43,377 bases of DNA from an uncultured Pelagibacteraceae bacterium (GCA_902513955.1 CABXOW010000011.1:1-43377), one strand, 5' to 3'; positions 9,066 through 17,521 are shown, numbered from the stretch's first letter. Notes: a model not told the origin generated them from the letters alone. Numbers and translations are program-made.

Positions 9066-9086
9066 AACGAATCAAGTTGATTCGTT
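9066..9086. repeat. Perfect 10-bp inverted repeat in the leader of the small basic gene
   Basis: AACGAATCAA (9066-9075) is followed by a single G and its exact reverse complement (9077-9086). It lies just downstream of the predicted -10 box and 23 bases before the start codon of the 33-residue gene, so it would span the transcript start. It could be an operator or, as RNA, a 9-bp hairpin in the leader. Confidence 0.7.
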
Positions 9087-9095
9087 ATTACTATA

Positions 9096-9124
9096 TTTTT
9101 ATTTTTTTATACAAGTTATGTCAA
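9096..9124 (-). promoter_or_regulatory. Candidate promoter of the small basic gene
   Basis: On the minus strand a consensus TTGACA (-35, 9124-9119) is followed after 17 bases by TAAAAA (9101-9096, 4/6 to TATAAT). The predicted start near 9088 lies at the inverted repeat and about 45 bases before the ATG. Confidence 0.55.
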
Positions 9125-9243
9125 TTCTTTAATTAAAATGTAAATTTCAAAAAATTTTTTTTTATTTTTATTTTTTTTAAAAATTTTATTTATTTAATTT
9201 AGTTAATGTTTATGCGGATAATAAACAGTATACAAAATACAAT
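9125..9243. other. AT-rich gap without a gene
   Basis: This stretch between the small basic gene promoter and the end of the acyl-CoA ligase gene is almost pure A and T. I see no reading frame of substance. A weak hairpin with six-base arms (GTTTAT / ATAAAC, 9208-9226) lies 18 bases after the ligase stop. It may mark the 3' end of that transcript but has no clear U-tract. Confidence 0.5.
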
Positions 9244-10974
9244 TTAATAAAGTTTTTCTAATTGATTTTTATATTTTTCTGTAACTTTTTTTCTTTTTAC
9301 TTTCATTGTTGGAGTCATTAAACCATTTTCTATAGAAAAATTTTCATCTATTAATTGAATTTTTTTTATTTTTTCTAATAAAGTTAATTTTTTATTTATT
9401 TTTTCAATTACATTATTAATTTTTTCTTTTTCTTTTAGAAAATCTTTACTAGGCACTATTAATGCAACTAAATAATTTTTTTTATCACCATAAACCATGC
9501 ATTGATCAATTTCTGGCTCATTTGTGATCATATTTTCAATTTTAGCTGGTGAAATATTATCTCCTCCAGCACTTACAATAATATCTTTTTTTCTGTCAGT
9601 AATTTTTAAATAACCATCCTCTGAATCTATTTCTCCTATGTCACCTGTATGAAGCCATCCATTAATAATTACTTTGTCAGTCTCTTCTTTCTTGTTCCAA
9701 TATCCCAACATTACATTTTCACCTTTGACCAAAATTTCTCCATCATCAGCAATTTTAACTTGGTTTCCCTTAAAAGGTGGGCCAACAGTTTCTACTTTTA
9801 TCTTATGTATGGGGTTACAACTTACTACTGGTGACGTTTCTGTTAAACCATAACCTTGGAGAGTAGGCAATCCTACAGAATTCAAAAATTCTCCAATTTC
9901 TTTATCTAGCGCACCACCACCAGAAACAAAAGCTTTTAAATTTCCACCGAACTGTTTTTTTATTTTTTTTCTAACTAATACCTCAACTATCAAATTCATT
10001 AATTTTTCAGAAAAAGTCATTTTTTGATTTAATAATTTTTTTTTACCTAATTGAAGAGTTGCATTAATTAATTTAGCCTTAAGACCTGTTTGTTTTTTTA
10101 GATTAATATTAATTTTATTATAAAGATTTTGATAAAATCTTGGTACAGCTGTCATAATTGTTGGTTTAGCTTCAGATATATTTTCTAAAAGTTTTTCTAT
10201 TTTTTCTGCATAAAATACCTTTGCTCCCACGGCTATCTGGGCAAATTGCACACAGTGTTCATAGGAATGAGAAAGAGGAAGCCAGGTTAAAAATACTGGT
10301 CTGGAATTAAATAATGGTTTCATAATTTCACAAGCTCCTACAAGATTATTTAAAATTCCACCATGACTTAAGATTACTCCTTTTGGATTTCCTCCGGTTC
10401 CAGATGTGTAAATTATACAAGCTGGAGAAGTTCTTTTTAATTTTTCATTTTGGATTTTATCTTCTTCTAATAAATTATTTTTTAATATGATATTAAAGTC
10501 TAAATACTTATCTTTATCTATTATATCTAAATTATGAATTACTTTATTAACTTCATCTAATGTTATAATTTTTTTAATAAATTCTTTTTCATTAATTATA
10601 TTTTTTAATTTTTTTAACATTTCATTGTTCGAAACTATAACTAGGCTAGGTTCACAATCTTCAATTAAATATTTATAATCCTCTTCAGTATATGTAGTGT
10701 ATGCAGGAACTGTAATTCCACCTGACAACATAATTGCCATATCAGAAATAAACCATTCAGGTCTATTTTCTGACACCAATAGGCATCTATCACCTTCTTT
10801 TATGTTTTCTTTAATTATTTTTGATAATTTTAAAATGTTTTTTTGTGTTTCTTCCCAGGTATATGTTTTTTTATTATTTGGATTTAACCATTGTAAAAAA
10901 ATACTTTTTTTATTTTGTTTGTTTGCTTGATAAGAAAATAATTCGATTAAGTTGTTTATATTGTCTAAATTCAT
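9244..10974 (-). CDS. Long-chain fatty acid--CoA ligase (AMP-forming)
   Basis: Adenylate-forming enzyme of 576 residues that activates fatty acids to acyl-CoA via an acyl-AMP. The AMP-binding loop YTSGTGGNPKGV is at about 189-200. Further along come GYGLTETSP, the HTGDIG motif and the hinge DRKKDIIVSAGGDNISP, all typical of the FadD/FAA group with the bipartite N- and C-domain fold. Length is normal for the shorter long-chain ligases. The ATG lies only seven bases after the 3' CCA of tRNA-Leu on the same strand, leaving no room for a ribosome binding site outside the tRNA. No other in-frame Met is near. The gene may be read from a joint tRNA-mRNA transcript. Confidence 0.92.
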   Translation of the reverse strand: MNLDNINNLIELFSYQANKQNKKSIFLQWLNPNNKKTYTWEETQKNILKLSKIIKENIKEGDRCLLVSENRPEWFISDMAIMLSGGITVPAYTTYTEEDYKYLIEDCEPSLVIVSNNEMLKKLKNIINEKEFIKKIITLDEVNKVIHNLDIIDKDKYLDFNIILKNNLLEEDKIQNEKLKRTSPACIIYTSGTGGNPKGVILSHGGILNNLVGACEIMKPLFNSRPVFLTWLPLSHSYEHCVQFAQIAVGAKVFYAEKIEKLLENISEAKPTIMTAVPRFYQNLYNKININLKKQTGLKAKLINATLQLGKKKLLNQKMTFSEKLMNLIVEVLVRKKIKKQFGGNLKAFVSGGGALDKEIGEFLNSVGLPTLQGYGLTETSPVVSCNPIHKIKVETVGPPFKGNQVKIADDGEILVKGENVMLGYWNKKEETDKVIINGWLHTGDIGEIDSEDGYLKITDRKKDIIVSAGGDNISPAKIENMITNEPEIDQCMVYGDKKNYLVALIVPSKDFLKEKEKINNVIEKINKKLTLLEKIKKIQLIDENFSIENGLMTPTMKVKRKKVTEKYKNQLEKLY

Positions 10975-10981
10975 AATTTTT

Positions 10982-11066
10982 TGGTGGGCGAAGAGAGAAT
11001 CGAACTCTCACTTCTTGCAAAACACGATTTTGAGTCGTGCGCGTCTACCAGTTCCGCCATTCGCCC
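10982..11066 (-). tRNA. tRNA-Leu (anticodon CAA)
   Basis: A class II tRNA of 85 bases including an encoded CCA. The acceptor stem is GGGCGAA with TTCGCCC, the discriminator is A, and the D-loop contains the GGTAGACGC segment. The anticodon stem CACGA/TCGTG encloses the loop CTCAAAA with anticodon CAA, reading UUG. A variable arm follows, then the T-arm with GTTCGATTC. The gene stands alone, directly upstream of the acyl-CoA ligase and divergent from the YqaA-like gene. Confidence 0.96.
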
Positions 11067-11127
11067 ATATTATTCAATTAATTATATTTAAATAGTATAA
11101 GAACTAAATTTATATTAAAACCAAAAA

Positions 11128-11733
11128 ATGTTTCAAACACTTTACAAAAAATGTTTAAATCTAGCTGCACATAAAAGTTCAAATTTTTATTTAGGTCTTG
11201 TCTCTTTTATTGAAGGTTCATTTTTTCCTATACCACCAGATGTAATGATTATTCCAATGGTAATTGCTAAAAAAAAAGAGTTTATAAAAATATTTTTAAT
11301 AGCATCTATATTTTCAGTTTTAGGAGGTATTTTAGGATATCTAATTGGCTATCTATTTTTTGATTTAGCAATGTATGTTATCGAGTTTTATAATTATGAA
11401 GATAAAGTTAAAGATTTGAAATTAAGTATGTCTGAGGGAAGTGGCTTTCTTTCTTGGTTAAGTATACTTTTTTTAGCAGGCTTTACACCTTTGCCATATA
11501 AAGCTTTTACAATAGCCAGTGGCTTAATTGCTTTCAATCTGCCAGTTTTTATAATTGTCAGTTTGATTTCAAGAAGCCTTAGATTTTTTATTGTTGCATT
11601 TCTATCTTATAAATTTGGAGAATTATTCACTGAATATATGAACAATCATGGATCAAAATGGTTTACTGTTATTGGAATTTTAATAGTTATAATATTTTTA
11701 TTTATATATTTGGTTTTAAAATTTAATGGTTGA
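11128..11733 (+). CDS. YqaA/DedA-like inner-membrane protein
   Basis: A 201-residue membrane protein of the DedA/SNARE-associated superfamily, closest in pattern to YqaA. Hydrophobic segments occur at about 20-45, 55-85, 110-135, 140-165 and 178-198. The superfamily signatures are the re-entrant motif FIEGSFFPIPPDVMIIP (about 28-44) and the second half-motif FTPLPYKAFTIASGL (about 119-133). DedA relatives have been linked to lipid carrier flipping and envelope homeostasis; what YqaA itself transports is not settled. It heads a plus-strand operon with dsbB (8-base overlap) and coq7. Confidence 0.85.
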   Translation: MFQTLYKKCLNLAAHKSSNFYLGLVSFIEGSFFPIPPDVMIIPMVIAKKKEFIKIFLIASIFSVLGGILGYLIGYLFFDLAMYVIEFYNYEDKVKDLKLSMSEGSGFLSWLSILFLAGFTPLPYKAFTIASGLIAFNLPVFIIVSLISRSLRFFIVAFLSYKFGELFTEYMNNHGSKWFTVIGILIVIIFLFIYLVLKFNG

Positions 11734-12208
11734 AAATAATAAAAATTTATTAATAAAGCTTATTTTTTTAGTCAGTATTTTTGCTTTAGTATCAGCATTC
11801 TTTATTGAATATATTTTAGGTCATCAACCTTGTAATCTTTGTATATTGGAAAGATTTCCATACCTGTTAGCAATAATAATAATTTTATTTAATTATAAAT
11901 TTAGTCAATTTGAAAAATTTTCTATACTTTTACTGACAATTATATTTTTGGTTGGGACTATTCTATCACTATATCACTTAGGTATAGAGCAAGGTTTTGT
12001 TCAAGAATCGTTAGTTTGTGACCTAAAAAATGGGTCCAATTTATTGTCAAAAGATGAAGTTTTAAAACAATTACAAGAAAAAAATGTTAGCTGCAAAGAT
12101 GTAACATTTAAAATTTTTGGATTATCACTTACAAGCTATAATATTTTGATATCTTTACTAATTACTGCTGGTACTGGAAAAATTTATTTTAATTATGATA
12201 AAAATTAA
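11726..12208 (+). CDS. dsbB: Disulfide bond formation protein B
   Basis: Inner-membrane oxidase of 160 residues that re-oxidises the periplasmic thiol oxidase DsbA and hands the electrons to quinone. There are four hydrophobic segments. The first cysteine pair is CNLC (36-39) after the first membrane segment. The second pair is C98 and C123 in the second periplasmic loop, spaced like the C104/C130 pair of E. coli DsbB. Length is close to the family norm. The ATG overlaps the end of the YqaA-like gene by eight bases, and the 3' end overlaps coq7 by 14 bases, implying coupled translation. Pairing with a ubiquinone gene makes sense because quinone is its electron acceptor. No dsbA is visible in this window. 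Confidence 0.9.
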   Translation: MVENNKNLLIKLIFLVSIFALVSAFFIEYILGHQPCNLCILERFPYLLAIIIILFNYKFSQFEKFSILLLTIIFLVGTILSLYHLGIEQGFVQESLVCDLKNGSNLLSKDEVLKQLQEKNVSCKDVTFKIFGLSLTSYNILISLLITAGTGKIYFNYDKN

Positions 12209-12728
12209 TAAAAAAAAAGTAGAAGAATTTATTAGAGTCGACCATGCTGGAGAACGCGGAGCTGTAAAAATTTATGAAGGACAACTATTAGCCTTAAATA
12301 CCTTTGTAAAAGATGAAAATCTTAAAAAAACTATTGAAGAAATGAAAAAGCATGAAAAAGAACATTGTGAGTTTTTTGAAAATGAAATTAAAAAAAGAAA
12401 TATCCAACCAACAAAATTTTTACCTTTATGGGATTTGCTAGGTGTTGGTTTGGGCTTTGGCTCAACATTATTGGGAAAAAAAGCTGCCATGCTTTGTACT
12501 GCTTCAGTTGAAGAAGTCATAGACAAACACTATTTAAAGCAGATTAGTCAACTGGATATTAGCGAAAAAGATCTAAAAAAAAAGATTATAAAATTTAGAC
12601 AAGATGAAATAGATCACAAAAATATAGCTTACGGTGAAGGTGCTACAAAAAAAGGTCCATACCTATTATTAGACAAAATTATTAAGACAGGTTCAAAAAT
12701 TGCAATAAATATTTCTGAAAAAATCTAG
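12195..12728 (+). CDS. coq7: Demethoxyubiquinone hydroxylase Coq7
   Basis: Diiron monooxygenase of 177 residues that adds the last ring hydroxyl in ubiquinone synthesis. The ferritin-like four-helix pattern is clear: FIRVDHAGERGAVKIYEGQ (about 12-30) with iron ligand E20, E54-x2-H57 in the second helix, EEVIDKHY (about 106-113) in the third, and E138-x2-H141 in RQDEIDHKN. Length fits the short alphaproteobacterial form. It overlaps dsbB by 14 bases. Its TAG stop interlocks with the stop of the convergent HNH gene in the palindrome CTAG (12725-12728). It adds to ubiE and ubiB elsewhere in the window. Confidence 0.93.
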   Translation: MIKINKKKVEEFIRVDHAGERGAVKIYEGQLLALNTFVKDENLKKTIEEMKKHEKEHCEFFENEIKKRNIQPTKFLPLWDLLGVGLGFGSTLLGKKAAMLCTASVEEVIDKHYLKQISQLDISEKDLKKKIIKFRQDEIDHKNIAYGEGATKKGPYLLLDKIIKTGSKIAINISEKI

Positions 12729-13294
12729 GCTTCTAACTCAACATCCCAATATAAATAATCCATCCAGCTTTTATGTAAATAATTAGGAGGAAAATTTTTA
12801 CCATTTTTATGCAAATCCTCAGTTGATGGACGATAAGGATATTGATTAAGCTTCATATCTGAGTTTTTTAATAATTTGCCACCTTTTTTTACATTACATG
12901 CAGAACATGCAGTTACAACATTATCCCAATTGGTCTCACCACCTTTTGATCTTGGCAACAAATGATCAAAAGTAAGCTCCTCACCACTTCTACAATATTG
13001 ACAAGAAAACTTATCTCTCAAAAACACATTAAACCTTGTAAAACTAGGTCTTGTTTGTGGAACGATATAATCTTTAAGCGCAATAACACTTGGTAATTGC
13101 ATATTAAATGATGGGCTTCTTATAATTCTGTCATAATTACTTACAATTATCACTCTATCTAAAAAAACAGATTTTACAGTATCCTGCCAAGACCATAAAG
13201 ATAAAGGATAGTAGCTTAGCGGTCTATAATCAGCATTAAGAACTAGAGCTGGACACTTTTCTAATGAAGTATTTTGTTCAATAAAATTATTCAT
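12725..13294 (-). CDS. HNH endonuclease family protein
   Basis: A 189-residue protein with an HNH nuclease fold in its C-terminal half. C98 and C101 (FSCQYCRS), the catalytic D110-H111 pair (LTFDHLLPRSKGGET), N125 and C130/C133 (TACSACNVKKGGK) give a zinc-stabilised beta-beta-alpha metal site. The N-terminal 90 residues (VLNADYRPLSYYPLSLWSW) are conserved in a widespread chromosomal group of single-gene HNH proteins. These are not linked to mobile elements or restriction systems, and their role is uncertain. It follows the esterase gene by 47 bases on the minus strand and overlaps coq7 by four bases tail to tail. A short AT-only inverted repeat (13294-13300 with 13310-13316) lies at its start. 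Confidence 0.85.
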   Translation of the reverse strand: MNNFIEQNTSLEKCPALVLNADYRPLSYYPLSLWSWQDTVKSVFLDRVIIVSNYDRIIRSPSFNMQLPSVIALKDYIVPQTRPSFTRFNVFLRDKFSCQYCRSGEELTFDHLLPRSKGGETNWDNVVTACSACNVKKGGKLLKNSDMKLNQYPYRPSTEDLHKNGKNFPPNYLHKSWMDYLYWDVELEA

Positions 13295-13341
13295 TAAGTA
13301 TTTTTAACTTACTTAAACAATTTTATCAATAATAAGAGATG

Positions 13342-13992
13342 TTAATTTTTTTTTAGAATATAATTAAGAGCTGTACTTGTAGCTTCTATAGGAATATGAT
13401 GGTCACAATTTTTTATCAAAAGTGTTTCAACTTCAACATTGTTTCTAATTAAAAAATCTTTTGCCTCCAAAAGATATGTCGGAGGTACAACTTGATCTGC
13501 GTCACCATGAATCAATAAAGTATCAGTAGAATTTTTAATTCGTAATTTTAAATTATTTTGATCAATTATTTTTCCAGAAAATCCTACAATACACAAAAAT
13601 TTTTCTTCAGATGTTAATCCAACATTCAATGACATCATACAACCTTGGCTAAAACCTGATAAACATATCTGATTATTTTTTAAATTAAATTCTTGTTTGA
13701 TCTCGTTAATAAATAATTTAATCTTATCTTCAGCTATAATTGATTGATCAATGATATAATCAGTATCATCTTTAGTAAGGTCAAACCATTGAAATCCTGA
13801 TGGATTTATAGGGCAAGTCTCATGTCCATTTGGACAAATAAAAACTGTATTTGGCATGTGCCTTTTCCAGTTCAAAGTTAACATACTTATGTCTTTCGCA
13901 TCTCCTCCGTATCCATGAAGCAAAATAATAGCACGTTTTATTTCTACTCCTTCTTCAGGCTTTATTATTAATGAATCGAAGCAAAATGTCAT
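13342..13992 (-). CDS. Phospholipase/carboxylesterase family alpha/beta hydrolase
   Basis: Serine hydrolase of 216 residues in the acyl-protein-thioesterase-like carboxylesterase family. The oxyanion-region motif LLHGYGGD is near 24-31, the nucleophile elbow GFSQG holds Ser115, the acid is D166 in HGDADQVVP, and the base is H198 or H199 in NCDHHIP. There is no signal peptide, so it is cytoplasmic. Substrates of such enzymes are short-chain or lyso-lipid esters; the natural one here is unknown. It is divergent from the small twin-TM gene, 49 bases away. Confidence 0.87.
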   Translation of the reverse strand: MTFCFDSLIIKPEEGVEIKRAIILLHGYGGDAKDISMLTLNWKRHMPNTVFICPNGHETCPINPSGFQWFDLTKDDTDYIIDQSIIAEDKIKLFINEIKQEFNLKNNQICLSGFSQGCMMSLNVGLTSEEKFLCIVGFSGKIIDQNNLKLRIKNSTDTLLIHGDADQVVPPTYLLEAKDFLIRNNVEVETLLIKNCDHHIPIEATSTALNYILKKN

Positions 13993-14041
13993 AGTTAATT
14001 AATTATTTTTTTTATTTTCTAAAACAAACTACAATATTTAA

Positions 14042-14245
14042 ATGATTTCAGGAATATTTGTTAAAATTCTCTCTATAGTTCTTTTATTAGCAGTAGGAAT
14101 TGTTTTAATTTTGGGGATTGGAACTCTTTTCAAAGGAGGAGAAACCAGCAAAAAATACTCAAATAAATTAATGCAACTAAGAGTTCTTCTTCAGTTTATA
14201 GCGATACTTGTTCTGATTGGATTTGCTTATTTTTTTAATAACTAA
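14042..14245 (+). CDS. Twin-transmembrane HIG1-like small membrane protein
   Basis: A 67-residue protein with two hydrophobic helices (about 5-30 and 47-65) and a short polar loop. The loop and second helix start (NKLMQLRVLLQFIAI) match the conserved arginine/glutamine pattern of the HIG1/twin-transmembrane family common in Alphaproteobacteria. Eukaryotic relatives bind respiratory complexes. A similar role here would be inference. The stop TAA interlocks with the stop of the convergent tlpA-like gene (CTAA, 14242-14245). Confidence 0.75.
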   Translation: MISGIFVKILSIVLLLAVGIVLILGIGTLFKGGETSKKYSNKLMQLRVLLQFIAILVLIGFAYFFNN

Positions 14246-14751
14246 TTATAATTTTTAAGCCAATTAATAAATTTTTTATCATCAAAATCTATTGACCCAA
14301 TAATTCTAGCAAATTCTTTTCCATCTTTATCTATAAGAATTGAAGTTGGAATTCCACGTAAAGAAAATGTTTTTGCAAGAGTTGTTGGTGCATCAAAATA
14401 TGGTTCAAAATTTTTAATATTCAAATCTTTAAAAAAACTATCAACTTTTTTTTTACTTTCTTGAGATATATTAACTGCAAAAATTTTTAAATTACTCAAA
14501 TTTTCATTGATTTGAAGTCTATCTAAGGATGGCATTTCTTCCTTGCATGGCTCACACCAGGTTGCCCAAAAATTTAATAAAATTAAATTTCCATTAAATT
14601 CTTTAATGTTAAATTTTTGATCCTTTTTATCTAAAAAAATAACATTATCGTAGACTTTTAGATCTTTATGAATGACAATATTTTTTATTTCGGATACATC
14701 ATTAGCAAAGACATTATTTGTCAAAAAAATAAATAATATTAAAAATCTCAT
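14242..14751 (-). CDS. tlpA: TlpA-like thiol-disulfide oxidoreductase
   Basis: Periplasmic thioredoxin-fold reductase of 169 residues. The N-terminus has a hydrophobic signal/anchor (FLILFIFLTNNVFA), probably cleaved after VFA. The active site is WCEPC (C66, C69) in the FWATWCEPCKEEMPSL context, and the cis-proline loop is RGIPTSILIDKDG. TlpA proteins reduce thiols for cytochrome c oxidase or cytochrome c assembly. The location divergent from argH, 24 bases away, is the conserved alphaproteobacterial arrangement. It overlaps the convergent twin-TM gene by four bases. Confidence 0.88.
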   Translation of the reverse strand: MRFLILFIFLTNNVFANDVSEIKNIVIHKDLKVYDNVIFLDKKDQKFNIKEFNGNLILLNFWATWCEPCKEEMPSLDRLQINENLSNLKIFAVNISQESKKKVDSFFKDLNIKNFEPYFDAPTTLAKTFSLRGIPTSILIDKDGKEFARIIGSIDFDDKKFINWLKNYN

Positions 14752-14775
14752 GTTAAATAGTTATAATTAAATATC

Positions 14776-16167
14776 ATGGCAAAAAATAAAAACAACCAAG
14801 CAATATGGAACACCCGTATAAAAAAAAATGCGTCATCTTTATTTCAAAAAGTTGGCAATTCAATTGATATTGATAAACGACTTTATAAAGAAGATATTCA
14901 AGGATCTATTGCTCATGTTGAGATGTTGTTTAAACAAAAAATAATCTCTTTCAAAATTAAAAATAAAATTATCTATGGTCTTACAAAGATAGAAAAAGAA
15001 ATTTCTAATAAAAAATTTGAGTTCAACAAAAGATATGAAGATATTCATATGAATATAGAAAAAAGACTTTTTCAAATAATTGGAGAAGAAGCTGGTTACG
15101 TTCACACAGCAAGATCTAGAAATGATCAAGTCATTACTGACTTTAAAATTTGGATAAGATCTTCAACTAAAGAGATTAACCTTAATTTAGATAAAGTAAT
15201 TAAAAGTACATTAAAATTAGCGGAAAAAAATATAGATACTATTATGCCTGGTTTTACACATCTTAAGAATGCACAAGCTATTTCTTTTGCTCATTATCTT
15301 ATGGCTTATATTGAAATGTTTAGTAGAGACAAAAAGAGATTTGCAAACAATTTATGTAGTTTAGATGAAAATCCTTTAGGCGTAGCCGCACTAACAGGAA
15401 CTTCTTTCAATATAGATAGAAATTATACAAGTAAAAAACTTGGATTTAAAAAACCAACAAATAATTCAATTGATACTGTTTCTGATAGAGATTTTGTTTT
15501 AGATTTTTTGTACAGTATTTCTGTTTGTTCAATGCATATTTCAAGAATTGCAGAGGAGCTTATTATTTGGAGCTCTGATGGTTTTAATTTAATCAACCTT
15601 TCAGATAAAATTGTAACGGGATCTTCAATAATGCCTCAAAAGAAAAATCCTGATTTATTGGAATATTTAAGAGGAAAATCTGGGAGTAGCTATGGAAACT
15701 TGTTTTCAATGCTTACAATTTTAAAGGGTCTTCCACTGTCTTACTTCAAAGATCTTCAGGATGATAAAGAGATTGTTTTTAAATCAAATGATACTTTAAT
15801 CAACTGTCTTAAAATTTTTGATGAAATACTAAAAAATTCTAGCCCTAATAAAAAAAAAATGATTGAACTTGCAAACTCTGGATATATTACTGCAACAGAT
15901 TTAGCAGACTATCTTGTAAAAAATCATTCAATGTCTTTTAGAAAAGCTTATCAAAAAACAGCTGCTGTTGTTAATTTAGCTGAAAAAAAGAAAAAGAAAC
16001 TTGATGAATTAAGCTTAGAAGAATTAAAAAAAATTGAACCAAAATTAACTAACGACGTTTTAAAAGTGTTTGATTTAAAGAATTCTGTAAATTCCAAAAA
16101 ATCTTATGGAGGAACAGCTTTTGATAATATCAAAAAAATGATAATAAAATATAAGAAACAAAAATGA
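14776..16167 (+). CDS. argH: Argininosuccinate lyase
   Basis: Last enzyme of arginine synthesis, splitting argininosuccinate into arginine and fumarate; 463 residues, cytoplasmic homotetramer. The superfamily signature GSSIMPQKKNPD is at 282-293, carrying the catalytic serine. TARSRNDQ (111-118) and the H162 region (GFTHLKNAQ) form the other two active-site parts. The N-terminus is WNTRIKK where most homologues have WGGRF, a modest divergence that also occurs in fast-evolving AT-rich genomes. Its TGA overlaps the ATG of the small lipoprotein gene (ATGA), so argH, lptM and lysA are coupled. Confidence 0.96.
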   Translation: MAKNKNNQAIWNTRIKKNASSLFQKVGNSIDIDKRLYKEDIQGSIAHVEMLFKQKIISFKIKNKIIYGLTKIEKEISNKKFEFNKRYEDIHMNIEKRLFQIIGEEAGYVHTARSRNDQVITDFKIWIRSSTKEINLNLDKVIKSTLKLAEKNIDTIMPGFTHLKNAQAISFAHYLMAYIEMFSRDKKRFANNLCSLDENPLGVAALTGTSFNIDRNYTSKKLGFKKPTNNSIDTVSDRDFVLDFLYSISVCSMHISRIAEELIIWSSDGFNLINLSDKIVTGSSIMPQKKNPDLLEYLRGKSGSSYGNLFSMLTILKGLPLSYFKDLQDDKEIVFKSNDTLINCLKIFDEILKNSSPNKKKMIELANSGYITATDLADYLVKNHSMSFRKAYQKTAAVVNLAEKKKKKLDELSLEELKKIEPKLTNDVLKVFDLKNSVNSKKSYGGTAFDNIKKMIIKYKKQK

Positions 16168-16295
16168 TTAAAAAAATTAGCTTTATTTTTCTAATTTGTT
16201 GCTTACTAGCCTCTTGTGGAAAAAAAGGAGATCCTGAATACAAAGACTCAAAACAAAAGACTGAAAAGATAATAATCCTTACTAATAAGGCTTAA
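16164..16295 (+). CDS. lptM: LptM-like small lipoprotein
   Basis: A complete 43-residue gene too short for most gene finders. A charged start and hydrophobic stretch are followed by a lipobox LLASC and then GKKGDPEYK. The C-G-x-K-G-(D/P) pattern directly after the lipidated cysteine is the hallmark of the LptM (YifL-like) family, which helps mature the LptD/LptE lipopolysaccharide translocon in enterobacteria. ATG 16164 overlaps the argH stop (ATGA), and the stop overlaps the lysA start (TAATG). The position between argH/tlpA and lysA is where this lipoprotein is found in other alphaproteobacteria. Confidence 0.85.
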   Translation: MIKKISFIFLICCLLASCGKKGDPEYKDSKQKTEKIIILTNKA

Positions 16296-17509
16296 TGAAA
16301 TATATCAAAAAAAAACTTACAATTGACAAAGTAAAAGTACAAGATATTGCAAAAAAATTTAATACACCAGCTTATTGTTATTCTTATAGCCAATTAAAAA
16401 AAAATATTAATAATTTCAAAAAAAATTTTAAGACATTTTCACCTCTAATTTGTTTTGCAATTAAATCTAATACAAACATAAATTTAATTAAAGAGATTCA
16501 AAAATTTGGTTTGGGAGCAGATGTCGTATCAATGGGTGAACTTATGATGGCTCTTAAGGCTGGTATTAATCCAAAAAAAATTGTTTTTTCAGGTGTGGGT
16601 AAAACATCAAACGAAATAAGTTATGCTATTGATAAAAAAATATTATTAATAAATGCAGAATCTAAAAGTGAAATAAAAGAAATTGACAGAATAGCTAGAA
16701 TTAAGAAAAAGAAAGTACAAATTGGCATTAGATTAAATCCTAATACAGACGCAAAAACTTTAAGCCAAATTTCAACTGGTAAAAAAGAAAATAAATTTGG
16801 TGTAAATGAAAAAACATTTTTAGAACTTATAAGCTATTGCAAAAGTTCAAAAAATATTAGTTTAGAATGTTTAAGCGTTCATATTGGAAGTCAAATATTA
16901 GACCATAAGCCCTATGAAAAAATGCTTAATGTAGTTGGTAAAATAATTGTTAAAACTAAACATAAATTTAAATTTATTGATTTAGGTGGAGGGATGGGAA
17001 TTTCCTATGATGATAACAGTAAAAAACTTAATTATAGTAAATACAATATTGCTATTAAAAAATTTTTAAAAAAACATTCATCAAAAATAATTTTTGAGCC
17101 AGGAAGGTCTATAATTGGAAATGTAGGGTTTTTAATTTCTAAAGTTATTTATATTAAAGAAAATGGTAAAAAAGATTTTATTATACTAGATGCAGCTATG
17201 AATGATTTAATGAGACCTGCTTTATATGGAGCTAATCACAAAACATTACCTTCAATAAAAAAAAATCAGATTTCAAAAAAAACCTATGAATTTGTCGGTC
17301 CCATTTGTGAAAGTACAGACAAGTTTACTTCATTGAAAAAATTTCAAAAATTAAAAGAAAAAGATATAATTGTAATGTGTGATGTTGGTGCATATGGAAT
17401 GTCGTTAAGTTCAAATTATAATGTAAGACCTAAACCAGCAGAGCTATTGATCAAAGGATCAAAAATTAGAATTATTAAAAAAAGACAAAAGCACACTGAT
17501 TTGATGTAG
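16295..17509 (+). CDS. lysA: Diaminopimelate decarboxylase
   Basis: PLP enzyme of 404 residues that makes lysine from meso-diaminopimelate, the last step of lysine synthesis. It is a fold-type III enzyme: Schiff-base lysine K57 in FAIKSNTN, HIGSQ (196-200), the glycine-rich phosphate loop DLGGGMGISY, EPGRSIIGNVG, and the catalytic cysteine motif CESTDKF. Length is normal. Its ATG shares a base with the lptM stop. The following acyltransferase gene starts a few bases after its TAG. Confidence 0.96.
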   Translation: MKYIKKKLTIDKVKVQDIAKKFNTPAYCYSYSQLKKNINNFKKNFKTFSPLICFAIKSNTNINLIKEIQKFGLGADVVSMGELMMALKAGINPKKIVFSGVGKTSNEISYAIDKKILLINAESKSEIKEIDRIARIKKKKVQIGIRLNPNTDAKTLSQISTGKKENKFGVNEKTFLELISYCKSSKNISLECLSVHIGSQILDHKPYEKMLNVVGKIIVKTKHKFKFIDLGGGMGISYDDNSKKLNYSKYNIAIKKFLKKHSSKIIFEPGRSIIGNVGFLISKVIYIKENGKKDFIILDAAMNDLMRPALYGANHKTLPSIKKNQISKKTYEFVGPICESTDKFTSLKKFQKLKEKDIIVMCDVGAYGMSLSSNYNVRPKPAELLIKGSKIRIIKKRQKHTDLM

Positions 17510-17521
17510 CTTTTGATAAGA

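Noticed and set aside
9649..10930. Open frames on the plus strand opposite the acyl-CoA ligase
   Set aside because: Shadows of the ligase codons without similarity, ribosome binding sites or their own context.
13294..13316. Seven-base inverted repeat at the HNH gene start
   Set aside because: It is made only of A/T-rich pairs, weak and expected by chance at this base composition.
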